From assembly GCF_014647515.1 (NCBI RefSeq), contig NZ_BMPI01000087.1, positions 1-44,333 on the forward strand: a stretch of DNA of 44,333 nt, in the 5' to 3' direction. The stretch is from Dactylosporangium sucinum (GTDB lineage: Bacteria; Actinomycetota; Actinomycetes; Mycobacteriales; Micromonosporaceae). Position numbers and translations under genes: made by a program. The notes below the pieces were generated by a model that saw only the letters and a list, made by a program, of their open reading frames with translations, ran no database searches and was not told where the DNA came from. Shown here piece by piece: positions 1 to 8,420 of the stretch. Numbering within the stretch: position 1 is the first letter of the stretch; every line of letters starts with the position of its first letter.

Positions 1-68
1 CACCCACCTATTATCGACCAAACCCGATCAAACCGGTGCGACGGCACGCCGGATTATTCAGCGGTCTC

Positions 69-875
69 CTAGGCGGCGACCATGGCGGTGGCGGCGCGGG
101 CCAGTACGCGGCGAGGGTGGGTCCGCGAGTCGCACGGAGCCGGGTGCAGCTTCGGGTGCGCGCGCAAGCTCACCGACAGATCCCGGGCCGCGACCACGCG
201 CTTCAGCGACTGCAGCAGCGTCTCGTCGCCGATGAACGCCGCGACCGTCGACACCGTGCCGGCCTGGGCGAACGTCAGGCGGACCGGCACCACCGGCACG
301 CCGGCGTCGACCGCGGCCTGGAACATGGCCGGCCGGAACGCGCCGCCCATCTTCCCGCACCACGTCGTGCCCTCGGGGAAGACCGCGACGACGCCGCCGG
401 AGGCGATGTTCGCGCGGACCTGGGCGACCGTCGCCGGAAGGCTCTTGGGCTTCGAGCGGTCGACGAAGACGGTGCCGAGCGTGGCGGCCAGCCGGCCGAT
501 CAGCGGCCAGGCCCGCACCTCGCGCTTGGCCAGCAGGCGGGCCGGCGTGTGCGCCAGGATCACCACGACGTCGAGCCACGAGACGTGGTTGGCGACCAGC
601 AGGGCGCCGCGCTGCGGGATCTTGCCCGTGGCCGAATGACGGATGCCCAGGCCGGCCAGGATCGCGCGGGCCAGGCCGCGCTGGGCGGCGACCAGGCCGC
701 GCTGCGGCAGCAGGGCCAGGACGGGCACGCAGAGCGCGGCGAAGAGCAGGACCGACCCGGTGGCGACGATCCGCTTCACCATGATCACGCGGGGGACGGT
801 GCCGGCCGGGCGGTCGGCCAGGCAGTCCGCCCCGCACGTCGAACGGGGCAGCCAGAGGCTGTCCATGACAGCCAT
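69..875 (-). CDS. Lysophospholipid acyltransferase (PlsC/OlsA-like)
   Basis: 268-residue 1-acylglycerol-3-phosphate O-acyltransferase family protein. It would transfer a fatty acyl group to a lysolipid hydroxyl at the inner membrane face. The catalytic NHVSWLD (NHx4D) block lies near residue 96 and the substrate block FPEGTT near residue 167. A hydrophobic segment after MVKRIVATG could anchor the protein. The ATG at 875 has an AGGGG ribosome site 7 nt upstream, and codon use is GC3-rich from there on. The gene starts 4 bp after the stop of the upstream OlsB-like acyltransferase, so the two are probably one transcript. Such pairs make ornithine lipids (OlsB N-acylates ornithine, OlsA O-acylates the product), but the acceptor here is an inference; phosphatidic acid synthesis is the alternative. 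Confidence 0.88.
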   Translation of the reverse strand: MAVMDSLWLPRSTCGADCLADRPAGTVPRVIMVKRIVATGSVLLFAALCVPVLALLPQRGLVAAQRGLARAILAGLGIRHSATGKIPQRGALLVANHVSWLDVVVILAHTPARLLAKREVRAWPLIGRLAATLGTVFVDRSKPKSLPATVAQVRANIASGGVVAVFPEGTTWCGKMGGAFRPAMFQAAVDAGVPVVPVRLTFAQAGTVSTVAAFIGDETLLQSLKRVVAARDLSVSLRAHPKLHPAPCDSRTHPRRVLARAATAMVAA

Positions 876-879
876 CGCG

Positions 880-1644
880 TTACCCCTGCCCGAGGAAGTG
901 GCGCATGTACCGCGGGTTGACCCGGTCCAGCGAGAGCAGCACGTAGAAGTCGGCGCAGTCGAAGTCCGCGTCGTGCGCGGGCGCGCCGCCCACCCAGGAG
1001 CCCAGCCGCAGGTACCCCTTGAGCAGCGGCGGGACGTCGACCTTGGCCGGCAGCTCCACGCCCTCGAAGGACCACGGGTTGCGGGGGCGCACCCGCCAGG
1101 CCGGCGGCACCAGGTGCTTGCGCTGGGCCAGGTCCCAGACGCCGGCCGCGGTGACGCCGCCGTCGAACAGCGGGACCGAGGCGCAGCCGCCCAGCCAGCG
1201 GTGGCCGTGCAGGTGCATGTACCGCGCGATGCCGGCCCACATCAGGTTGATGACGGCGCCGCTGCGGTGGTCGGGGTGCACGCAGGAGCGGCCCGTCTCG
1301 ACCAGGTCGCCGCGCAGCGGGGCCAGCCCGGCGAGGTCGAACTCGGTCTCCGCGTAGAGGCCACCGGCGGCGGCCGCGCGGGCGGGCGGCAGCATGCGGT
1401 AGGTCCCGACGACCTGCCCGGTCAGCTCCTCGCGGATGATCAGGTGGTCGCAGAACTCGTCGAAGTCGTCGACGTCCAGCCCCGGCGCGGGGCTGTGCAG
1501 GGTGGCGCCGAGTTCACCGGCGAAGACGTCGTAGCGGAGCCGTTGTGCGGCCTCCACCTGGGCGCCGTCGGTGGCCACCAGCAGGGTGTACCGAGAAGTG
1601 TCGCCCAGCTCTTGCGGGCCGGCGGCGACGGCGAGAATGGTCAT
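880..1644 (-). CDS. OlsB-like GNAT N-acyltransferase
   Basis: 254-residue acyl-ACP-dependent acyltransferase of the hemolysin/OlsB family. OlsB forms 3-hydroxyacyl-ornithine, the first step of ornithine lipid synthesis. Family blocks visible in order: RLRYDVFAGELG, DDFDEFCDHLIIRE, GTYRMLPP, GLYAETEFDL, GRSCVHPDHRSG, WLGGCASVP. An in-frame ATG at 1701 would add 19 residues, but the codons between 1645 and 1701 have a low third-position GC content unlike the rest of the gene, so the ATG at 1644 is preferred. Neither start has a clear ribosome site. The gene is divergent from the DUF3052 gene and 4 bp upstream of the PlsC-like gene. Related actinobacterial pairs occur in species not known to me to make ornithine lipids, so the product is uncertain. 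Confidence 0.8.
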   Translation of the reverse strand: MTILAVAAGPQELGDTSRYTLLVATDGAQVEAAQRLRYDVFAGELGATLHSPAPGLDVDDFDEFCDHLIIREELTGQVVGTYRMLPPARAAAAGGLYAETEFDLAGLAPLRGDLVETGRSCVHPDHRSGAVINLMWAGIARYMHLHGHRWLGGCASVPLFDGGVTAAGVWDLAQRKHLVPPAWRVRPRNPWSFEGVELPAKVDVPPLLKGYLRLGSWVGGAPAHDADFDCADFYVLLSLDRVNPRYMRHFLGQG

Positions 1645-1736
1645 GCGTTCGGTGTAGAGGTCGACCCCTGCGGATGGCTGACGATGACTGGTTGCCTGCA
1701 TGGCTGGCGGGTGAACTGTGGTTACCGTGATCAGCT

Positions 1737-2138
1737 ATGGCGGGATACTCAGGCACACCGTTGCCCAAGAAGCTCGGCGTCAACGCCGGCCACCGGGTGC
1801 TCCTCGACGGCGCACCGGCGGGGTTCGAGCTGACCGAACTGCCGGCGGACGTGGTGCTGCACCGGCGCAGCAGCCCCGGCCTCTACGACGTCATCGTCTG
1901 CTTCTGCCCTGATCAGGCCCGCCTGCGCCGGCGCTGGGCGGTGCTGCACCGGCTCACGCCGCCGGCCGGGGCGCTGTGGATCGCCTGGCCGAAGCGTTCG
2001 TCCGGCCTGGCAACCGACCTGGATGAGAATGTCGTGCGAGAGCACGCCCTGGCCAACGGCCGGGTGGACGTCAAGGTGTGCGCGATCGACGACACGTGGT
2101 CGGGCCTCAAAAACGTCATCCGCGTCGCGGACCGCTAG
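1737..2138 (+). CDS. DUF3052 family protein
   Basis: 133-residue cytosolic protein of the actinobacterial DUF3052 family. The sequence shows the typical start MAGYSGTPLPKKLG and the pattern LYDVIVCFCPDQ...LWIAWPKRSSG...VKVCAIDDTWSGLKNV. There are no signal peptide or membrane segments. I know no established biochemical function for the family. The gene is divergent from the acyltransferase pair and ends about 80 bp before the ABC transporter gene. Confidence 0.85.
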   Translation: MAGYSGTPLPKKLGVNAGHRVLLDGAPAGFELTELPADVVLHRRSSPGLYDVIVCFCPDQARLRRRWAVLHRLTPPAGALWIAWPKRSSGLATDLDENVVREHALANGRVDVKVCAIDDTWSGLKNVIRVADR

Positions 2139-2218
2139 CGCCAACCCGGGGCGGGGTCATCGGCGTCGCCTAGGCATGCCATATTGACGGCTTACTTCGA
2201 AGGGGAGGGAGCGGCACG

Positions 2219-3133
2219 TTGTCCAACAACGGGCAGATCGTCGTCTCCGGCCTGACCAAGCAGTACAAAAACGTCAGAGCCGTCGACAATTTGTCGTTCG
2301 TGGTCGAACCGGGTCGCGTCACGGGGTTCCTCGGTCCGAACGGCGCCGGCAAGACCACCACGCTGCGCATGGTGCTCAACCTGGTCACGCCGACGTCCGG
2401 CGCGGCCACGATCAGTGGCCACCGCTACGCCGACGTCGCCGAGCCGCTGCGGCTGGTCGGCGCCATCCTGGAGGCCTCGGCGGCGCACAAGGGCCGCACC
2501 GCGCGCAACCACCTGCGGTGCGTCGCGGCCGCGGCGGGCATCCCGGCGTCGCGCGTCGACGAGGTGCTGGAGCTGGTCGGCCTGACGCCGGCGGCCAAGC
2601 GCAAGTTCCGCGGCTACTCGCTGGGCATGAAGCAGCGGCTGGGCATCGCGCAGGCGCTGCTCGGTGACCCGCAGGTGCTGATCCTGGACGAGCCGGCCAA
2701 CGGCCTCGACCCGGAGGGCATCCGCTGGATGCGCGGGCTGCTCCAGGGCCTGGCCAAGCAGGGCCGCACCGTGCTGGTGTCGAGCCACCTGCTGTCGGAG
2801 ATGGAGATCCTGGCCGACGACATCGTCATCATCGCGGCCGGCAAGCTGGTCACGCAGGGCCCGGTCGAGCAGATCGTCGGCGCGACGGCCACCGGCCCGC
2901 AGGTCCGGGTCCGCACGCCCAACATCCAGGAGCTGGTGACGGCCGTGCGCGGCGCCGGCGGGACGATCAACCCCAACGGCGGCGACGCGCACCTGATCAC
3001 CGGCCTCGACGCCCCGGCCGTCGGCCGGCTGGCCCTGCAGTCCGGCGTGGAGCTGCACGAGCTGGTCGCCGAGCGCCCCGACCTGGAGCACGTGTTCCTG
3101 GAACTGACGCAGGGAAGGGCGACCATCCGATGA
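2219..3133 (+). CDS. ABC transporter ATP-binding protein
   Basis: 304-residue ABC-2-type ATPase that powers export by the permease encoded next. Walker A is GPNGAGKTT near residue 39, the signature is YSLGMKQRLG, Walker B is VLILDEPANGLDPEG, and the switch histidine is in VSSHLLSEME. About 70 residues follow the ATPase core, as in the DrrA/CcmA-like class. The start is TTG, with a strong AAGGGGAGGG ribosome site 8 to 10 nt upstream. The gene overlaps the permease by ATGA, so translation is coupled. The substrate cannot be read from the sequence; lipids, drugs or peptides are all possible. Confidence 0.93.
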   Translation: MSNNGQIVVSGLTKQYKNVRAVDNLSFVVEPGRVTGFLGPNGAGKTTTLRMVLNLVTPTSGAATISGHRYADVAEPLRLVGAILEASAAHKGRTARNHLRCVAAAAGIPASRVDEVLELVGLTPAAKRKFRGYSLGMKQRLGIAQALLGDPQVLILDEPANGLDPEGIRWMRGLLQGLAKQGRTVLVSSHLLSEMEILADDIVIIAAGKLVTQGPVEQIVGATATGPQVRVRTPNIQELVTAVRGAGGTINPNGGDAHLITGLDAPAVGRLALQSGVELHELVAERPDLEHVFLELTQGRATIR

Positions 3134-4032
3134 GGCTCATCCGCGCCGAGCTGATCAAGCTCCGCACCACCAACATGTGGTGGATCTTCCTGCTCTGCTC
3201 GGTGGCGTTCACGGGCCTCGCGCTGTGGATCAACTCGCTCCAGGCCAACTCGCAGCTCGACGACTCCTACGTCTCGCAGGAGCCGCCGCCCGGCATGAGC
3301 GACGCGGACCGCGCGCAGTTCGAGGAGTACCAGCGGCAGGAGCAGGAGCGCATCGCCGCGGCCCACTCCGGGGCCGGCCTGGCCAAGATCGCCGCCAACG
3401 TCTACACGTCGGGGCAGTTCTTCGGCCTCATGCTGGTCATGCTCATGGCGATCCTGCTGATCACCAACGAGTTCTACCACCAGACGGCCACGGCCACCTT
3501 CCTCGCGACGCCGAAGCGCACCAAGGTCATCGTGGCCAAGCTGGTCACCGCCGCGATCATGGGATTCGCCTTCTGGCTGCTGACCACGGCCATCTCGGTC
3601 GCCATCGGCGTGGCGTTCTTCAGCGGCGAGGGCGTCGGCAACAGCCTCGGCCATTGGACGGCGCAACAGGCGATCCTGCTCAACCTGCTCGTGTACATGT
3701 TGTGGGCGATCTTCGGCATCGGCATCGGCGTGCTCATCCGCAGCCAGATCGGCGCCACGATCACGGCCACCGCCCTGTACACCATCGGCACCTACGCGGC
3801 GCTGATCGTGCTCGCGCTGATCCGCGAGTACGTCATCAAGGAGGACTGGGTCTTCGAGAGCGCCGTGTACATCCCGCCGCTCGCGTCCCAGCATGTGGTC
3901 GGTTCGCTGGCGTCGCAGCTGGGCGACACCGAACTGCCGCCGCGCTGGGCGGGCGCCGTCGTGCTGATCGCCTGGGCGGTCATCCTCGGCACCATCGGCA
4001 CGCTGATCACCCGCAAGCGAGACGTCGCCTAG
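3130..4032 (+). CDS. ABC-2 transporter permease
   Basis: 300-residue integral membrane permease, partner of the preceding ATPase. The sequence has about six hydrophobic segments. The first, after MRLIRAELIKLRTTNMWW, is typical of ABC-2 permeases acting on Gram-positive membranes. A charged extracytoplasmic loop rich in Glu/Gln/Arg (residues 45-80) follows TM1. The start ATG overlaps the ATPase stop by 4 bp. A long hairpin lies 23 bp after the stop. Family membership is clear; the transported compound is unknown. Confidence 0.88.
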   Translation: MRLIRAELIKLRTTNMWWIFLLCSVAFTGLALWINSLQANSQLDDSYVSQEPPPGMSDADRAQFEEYQRQEQERIAAAHSGAGLAKIAANVYTSGQFFGLMLVMLMAILLITNEFYHQTATATFLATPKRTKVIVAKLVTAAIMGFAFWLLTTAISVAIGVAFFSGEGVGNSLGHWTAQQAILLNLLVYMLWAIFGIGIGVLIRSQIGATITATALYTIGTYAALIVLALIREYVIKEDWVFESAVYIPPLASQHVVGSLASQLGDTELPPRWAGAVVLIAWAVILGTIGTLITRKRDVA

Positions 4033-4054
4033 CAAGTTTTGCGCAAGATCTAGG

Positions 4055-4088
4055 ACAGCTGTGGCCGCCATCCGGCGGCCACAGTTGT
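4055..4088 (+). terminator. Hairpin terminator without T-tract
   Basis: Two 15-nt arms (4055-4069 and 4074-4088) pair across a 4-nt loop with a single G-U wobble. The core is CTGTGGCCGCC/GGCGGCCACAG. It lies 23 bp after the ABC permease stop and before kgd. No T-run follows, so it would be the actinobacterial I-shaped type of terminator. Confidence 0.7.
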
Positions 4089-4224
4089 ATGGGAAGACAC
4101 CGGGCCCTCGTCTACATGGTCACTCCGGCGGCGTCGGCGACGAACGAGCGTTAGGCAGCGCGTAGCCTTGACCCGGACATCGGAAACCCCTAGAACTCGC
4201 GTTTGGAAGAGGCGATCAAGAGCC

Positions 4225-7200
4225 GTGTCGACCCAAGCGACCAACTCGCAGGAGAACCCGCTGGCGGGTTTTGGCCCGAACGAGTGGATCGTCGAGGACA
4301 TGTACCAGCGGTACCTCGCCGACCCGGCCAGCGTGGACTCCGCGTGGCACGACTTCTTCGCCGACTACAAGCCCAGCCCGGACGCCGCCGCCGAGGCGGC
4401 GCCCGCCGTCGCGGCTAAGCCGGCGTCAGTGAAACCCGCCCCCGCCAAGGCGGAGGTCAAGGCGGCAGTGCAGGCGGAGGTCAAGCCGAAGCCGGCCACC
4501 AAGCCGGCGCCGACCAAGGAGGCCCCCGCACCGGTCGGCGGCGCCAGGACGACCCCGCTGCGCGGCGTCGCGGCTCGCATCGTGCAGAACATGGACGCCT
4601 CGCTGGAGGTGCCGACCGCGACGAGCGTGCGGGCGGTCCCGGCGAAGCTGCTGTCCGACAACCGCATCGTGATCAACAATCACCTGGCCCGCGGCCGCGG
4701 CGGCAAGGTCAGCTTCACCCACCTGATCGGCTACGCGCTGGTCCGGGCCCTCGCCGAGCACCCCGAGATGAACAACTCGTTCGCCGAGGTCGACGGCAAG
4801 CCCAACCTGGTCCAGCCCGAGCACGTCAACCTCGGCATCGCCATCGACCTGGCCAAGCCGGACGGCTCCCGCGCGCTCGTCGTCCCGAGCATCAAGGCCG
4901 CCGACACCATGGACTTCCGCCAGTTCTGGTCGGCCTACGAGGACGTCGTCCGCCGCGCCCGGCGCAACGAGCTGACCATGGACGACTACGCCGGCACCAC
5001 GATCTCGCTGACCAACCCGGGCGGCATCGGCACCGTGCACTCGATGCCGCGGCTGATGACCGGGCAGGGCACGATCATCGGCGTCGGCGCCATGGAGTAC
5101 CCGGCGCCCTACGCCGGCATGTCCGACGACACGCTGGCCGACCTGGGCATCTCCAAGATCATCACGCTGACCAGCACGTACGACCACCGCATCATCCAGG
5201 GCGCGCAGTCCGGCGAGTTCCTGAAGGTCATGCACGAGCTGCTGCTCGGCGAGCACGGGTTCTACGACCAGATCTTCACCGCGCTGCGCATCCCCTACGA
5301 GCCGGTGCGCTGGGTCCGCGACGTGGCCCGCACCTCCGAGGGCCAGATCGACAAGGCCGCCCGGGTCATCGAGCTCATCCATGCGTATCGCGTGCGCGGC
5401 CACCTGATGGCCGACACCGACCCGCTGGAGTTCCGCATCCGCCGCCACCCCGACCTCGACGTGCTCGAGCACGGGCTCACGCTGTGGGACCTCGACCGCG
5501 TCTTCCCGGTCGGCGGGTTCGCGGGCAAGCAGAAGATGAAGCTGCGGGCCGTGCTCGGCGTGCTGCGCGACTCCTACTGCCGCCGGGTCGGCGTCGAGTA
5601 CATGCACATCATGGACCCGGAGGAGCGGCGCTGGATCGCCGAGCGGGTCGAGAAGCCGTACCAGAAGCCCGACACCGACGAGCAGAAGCACATCCTCAAC
5701 CGGCTCAACGCCGCCGAGGCCTTCGAGACCTTCCTGCAGACGAAGTACGTCGGTCAGCGGCGCTTCTCGCTGGAGGGCGGCGAGTCGCTGATCCCGCTGC
5801 TGGACGAGATCCTGCAGAACTCCGCGGTCAGCGGCCTCGACGAGGTCGTCATCGGCATGGCGCACCGGGGCCGGCTCAACGTGCTGGCCAACATCGTCGG
5901 CAAGCCCTACGAGAAGATCTTCTCCGAGTTCGAGGGCCACCTCGACCTCAAGTCGGCGCACGGCTCCGGCGACGTGAAGTACCACCTGGGCATGACCGGG
6001 AAGTTCACCACCCCCGACGGCGAGCACGCCACGACGGTCTCCGTGGTGGCCAACCCGTCGCACCTGGAGGCGGTCAACCCGGTGCTGGAAGGCATCGTGC
6101 GGGCCAAGCAGGACAAGATCGACCTCAAGCTCGAGGGCTACACGGTCCTGCCGCTGCTCGTGCACGGTGACGCCGCGTTCGCCGGCCAGGGGGTCGTGGC
6201 GGAGACGCTGAACCTGTCGCAGCTGCGCGGCTACCGCACCGGCGGCACCGTCCACGTCGTCGTCAACAACCAGGTCGGCTTCACCACCGCCCCGGAGTAC
6301 TCGCGCTCGTCGCTGTACTCGACCGACGTCGCCCGGATGATCCAGGCGCCGATCTTCCACGTCAACGGCGACGACCCCGAGGCCGTCGTCCGCGTCGCGC
6401 GGCTCGCGTTCGAGTATCGCCAGGCGTTCAACAAGGACGTCGTCATCGACCTGGTCTGCTACCGCCGCCGGGGACACAACGAGGGCGACGACCCGTCGAT
6501 GACCAACCCGCTGATGTACGCGATCATCGACCAGAAGCGCTCGGTCCGGAAGATCTACACCGAGGAGCTCATCGGTCGCGGCGACATCCCGATCACCGAG
6601 GCCGAGGCCCTGCTCAAGGACTACCACGAGCAGCTGGAGACGGTCTTCAAGGCGACCCGCGACGCGTCCTCCAGCCCGGCCGCCCGGCTCACCCGGCTGC
6701 GCGAGCCGGAGCCCGAGCCGCAGCTCGAGACCGCGATCGAGGAGAGCGTCCTGCGCGCGATCGGCGAGGCGCACGTGAAGCTGCCCGACGGCTTCACCCC
6801 GCACAAGCGCGTCCAGCAGCTGCTCGACCGGCGGGCCAAGATGGCCGTCGAGGGCGACATCGACTGGGGCTTCGGCGAGGTCATCGCGTTCGGCTCGCTG
6901 GTCAGGGACGGCGTCACCGTGCGCCTGTCCGGCCAGGACTCGCGCCGCGGCACCTTCGTCCAGCGGCACGCCGGCATCGTCGACGCCGAGACGGGCGCCG
7001 ACTACATGCCGATGTCGGCCCTGATCGACAATGGCGGCAAGCTGTTCGTCTACGACTCCCTGCTGTCGGAGTTCGCGGCGATGGGCTTCGAGTACGGCTA
7101 CTCGGTCGAGAACCCCGAGGCGCTGGTCATGTGGGAGGCCCAGTTCGGCGACTTCGTCAACGGCGCCCAGTCGATCGTCGACGAGTTCATCTCCTCCGGC

Positions 7201-7899
7201 GAGGTCAAGTGGGGCCAGCGCACCGCCGTGACGCTGCTCCTGCCGCACTCGCACGAGGGCCAGGGCCCGGACCACACGTCCGGCCGCCTGGAGCGGTACC
7301 TGCAGCTGTGCGCCGAGGACAACATGCGCGTGGCCGTGCCGACCACCCCGGCGAACCACTTCCACCTGCTGCGCCGCCAGGCCCTGTCGCCGAAGAAGAA
7401 GCCGCTGGTGGTCTTCACGCCGAAGTCGCTGCTCCGGCACCGGCTCTGCGTCTCGCCGGTCGAGGACTTCACCAACGGCACCTTCCAGACGGTTGTCGCC
7501 GACCCCGGCATCAAGGGCACCTCCCTCGACCCGAACGCCGTGAAGCGCGTCCTGCTCTGCTCGGGCAAGGTCTTCTACGACCTGCTCCAGGCCCGCGCCG
7601 ACCGCGACATCACGGACACCGCGATCATCCGGGTCGAGCAGCTGTACCCCATGCCGGTCGACGAGCTGCGCGCCGCGCTCGAGCAGTACCCGAACGCGGA
7701 GGACTTCGCCTGGGTCCAGGAGGAGCCGGCCAACCAGGGCGCCTGGACGTTCATCGCCCTCAACCTGCTGGAGCACCTGCAGGGCGTCGGCCTGCGCCGG
7801 ATCTCCCGCCCGGCCGCGGCCGCGCCGGCCGTCGGCTCGACCAAGCTCCACGACGCCGAGCAGCAGGCCCTGATCGAGGCCGCCCTGCCGAAGCGCTGA
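4225..7899 (+). CDS. kgd: Multifunctional 2-oxoglutarate decarboxylase/dehydrogenase E1-E2 (Kgd/SucA)
   Basis: 1224-residue enzyme of the TCA cycle that decarboxylates 2-oxoglutarate with thiamine diphosphate. It acts as the E1o component fused to an E2-type succinyltransferase domain, as in Mycobacterium and Corynebacterium. The order is an N-terminal segment (FGPNEWIVEDMYQRYL), an Ala/Pro/Lys-rich linker (about 45-105), an E2 catalytic domain ending in TYDHRIIQG with the catalytic His near 321, then the E1 domain with AHRGRLNVL, GDVKYHLGM, CYRRRGHNEGDDPS and PHSHEGQGPDHTSGRLER. There is no lipoyl domain, as expected for this fusion. Length matches the family. An upstream TTG at 4168 would add 19 residues, but family homology starts at the GTG at 4225. 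A strong intrinsic terminator follows. Confidence 0.97.
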   Translation: MSTQATNSQENPLAGFGPNEWIVEDMYQRYLADPASVDSAWHDFFADYKPSPDAAAEAAPAVAAKPASVKPAPAKAEVKAAVQAEVKPKPATKPAPTKEAPAPVGGARTTPLRGVAARIVQNMDASLEVPTATSVRAVPAKLLSDNRIVINNHLARGRGGKVSFTHLIGYALVRALAEHPEMNNSFAEVDGKPNLVQPEHVNLGIAIDLAKPDGSRALVVPSIKAADTMDFRQFWSAYEDVVRRARRNELTMDDYAGTTISLTNPGGIGTVHSMPRLMTGQGTIIGVGAMEYPAPYAGMSDDTLADLGISKIITLTSTYDHRIIQGAQSGEFLKVMHELLLGEHGFYDQIFTALRIPYEPVRWVRDVARTSEGQIDKAARVIELIHAYRVRGHLMADTDPLEFRIRRHPDLDVLEHGLTLWDLDRVFPVGGFAGKQKMKLRAVLGVLRDSYCRRVGVEYMHIMDPEERRWIAERVEKPYQKPDTDEQKHILNRLNAAEAFETFLQTKYVGQRRFSLEGGESLIPLLDEILQNSAVSGLDEVVIGMAHRGRLNVLANIVGKPYEKIFSEFEGHLDLKSAHGSGDVKYHLGMTGKFTTPDGEHATTVSVVANPSHLEAVNPVLEGIVRAKQDKIDLKLEGYTVLPLLVHGDAAFAGQGVVAETLNLSQLRGYRTGGTVHVVVNNQVGFTTAPEYSRSSLYSTDVARMIQAPIFHVNGDDPEAVVRVARLAFEYRQAFNKDVVIDLVCYRRRGHNEGDDPSMTNPLMYAIIDQKRSVRKIYTEELIGRGDIPITEAEALLKDYHEQLETVFKATRDASSSPAARLTRLREPEPEPQLETAIEESVLRAIGEAHVKLPDGFTPHKRVQQLLDRRAKMAVEGDIDWGFGEVIAFGSLVRDGVTVRLSGQDSRRGTFVQRHAGIVDAETGADYMPMSALIDNGGKLFVYDSLLSEFAAMGFEYGYSVENPEALVMWEAQFGDFVNGAQSIVDEFISSGEVKWGQRTAVTLLLPHSHEGQGPDHTSGRLERYLQLCAEDNMRVAVPTTPANHFHLLRRQALSPKKKPLVVFTPKSLLRHRLCVSPVEDFTNGTFQTVVADPGIKGTSLDPNAVKRVLLCSGKVFYDLLQARADRDITDTAIIRVEQLYPMPVDELRAALEQYPNAEDFAWVQEEPANQGAWTFIALNLLEHLQGVGLRRISRPAAAAPAVGSTKLHDAEQQALIEAALPKR

Positions 7900-7913
7900 C
7901 CTGCAGTTCTTCT

Positions 7914-7950
7914 GGGAGGGCACGGCATGCCGTGCCCTCCCCCGTTTTTT
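7914..7950 (+). terminator. Intrinsic terminator of kgd
   Basis: A perfect palindrome at 7914-7941 (12-bp GC-rich stem GGGAGGGCACGG, loop CATG) is followed by CCG and six T at 7945-7950. It lies 14 bp after the kgd stop and 13 bp before the next start. The small DUF6104 gene is therefore reached only by read-through or its own promoter. Confidence 0.92.
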
Positions 7951-7963
7951 CCGGAGACCCATC

Positions 7964-8143
7964 GTGTACTTCACCGACCGCGGCATCGAGGAACTGGCCA
8001 CCCGCCGGGGCGAGGAGGAGGTCACCCTCGAGTGGCTGGCCGAACGCCTTCGCGACTTCGTGGACCAGAACCCGGAGTTCGAGACCCCGATCGAGCGCCT
8101 GGCCGTCTACTTGGCCCGCCTCGACGACGAGGACGACGACTGA
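7964..8143 (+). CDS. DUF6104 family small protein
   Basis: 59-residue acidic protein beginning MYFTDRGIEELATRRG and ending DDEDDD. It matches the small actinobacterial DUF6104 family usually found just downstream of kgd. The start is the GTG at 7964, giving the YFTDRGIEEL family start. The middle (LEWLAERLRDFVDQNPEFETP) looks helical. Function is unknown. It follows the kgd terminator directly. Confidence 0.85.
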   Translation: MYFTDRGIEELATRRGEEEVTLEWLAERLRDFVDQNPEFETPIERLAVYLARLDDEDDD

Positions 8144-8163
8144 GGCCGCCCGCACCGCGCAGT

Positions 8164-8223
8164 CTCATGATCGATGGAGAGTTCCGGCTGTCATAGCAAC
8201 CAGGACTCTCCATCGATCATGAG
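8164..8223. repeat. Palindromic intergenic element, family B copy 1
   Basis: Perfect 19-nt inverted arms (8164-8182 and 8205-8223; core CTCATGATCGATGGAGAG) flank a 22-nt centre containing GGCTGTC...GCAACCAG. The arm core CATGATC and the centre recur at 19694-19751. The element lies 20 bp after the DUF6104 stop and could also end transcription. A second short palindrome, TCCGAAATTTCGGA, is at 8252-8265. The rest of 8224-8420 holds no gene that I can see. Confidence 0.85.
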
Positions 8224-8420
8224 CGTCCCGGACCACCACGTCCGCGCCATGTCCGAAATTTCGGATAAATGCGTAACAATGCCCGCGCATCGCCCGGCTG
8301 TCTCATTCGTGTCGGCCAAATGGGTCATTCGAGCGTGAGAGCGATGTAGCCCATGAAGGTAATCGAATGTCACCACACGGGCGATAACGGAATACCGCAG
8401 GTCACACCTACATTCCTTAC

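Noticed and set aside
4168..4224. Upstream TTG start for kgd
   Set aside because: The 19 extra residues (basic, RRSR-rich) lack family homology; GTG 4225 gives the standard N-terminus.
4426..8025. 1199-residue open frame on the minus strand, antisense to kgd
   Set aside because: Its translation is a Val/Asp/Leu/Gly/His-rich composition typical of high-GC antisense frames, with no recognisable domain, while the plus strand encodes an unmistakable Kgd.
8389..8411. GGAAT upstream of the first hydrolase as a second SigR promoter
   Set aside because: GGAAT is followed 18 nt later by ATT, not GTT, and the later ATTCC makes it look like a chance inverted repeat.
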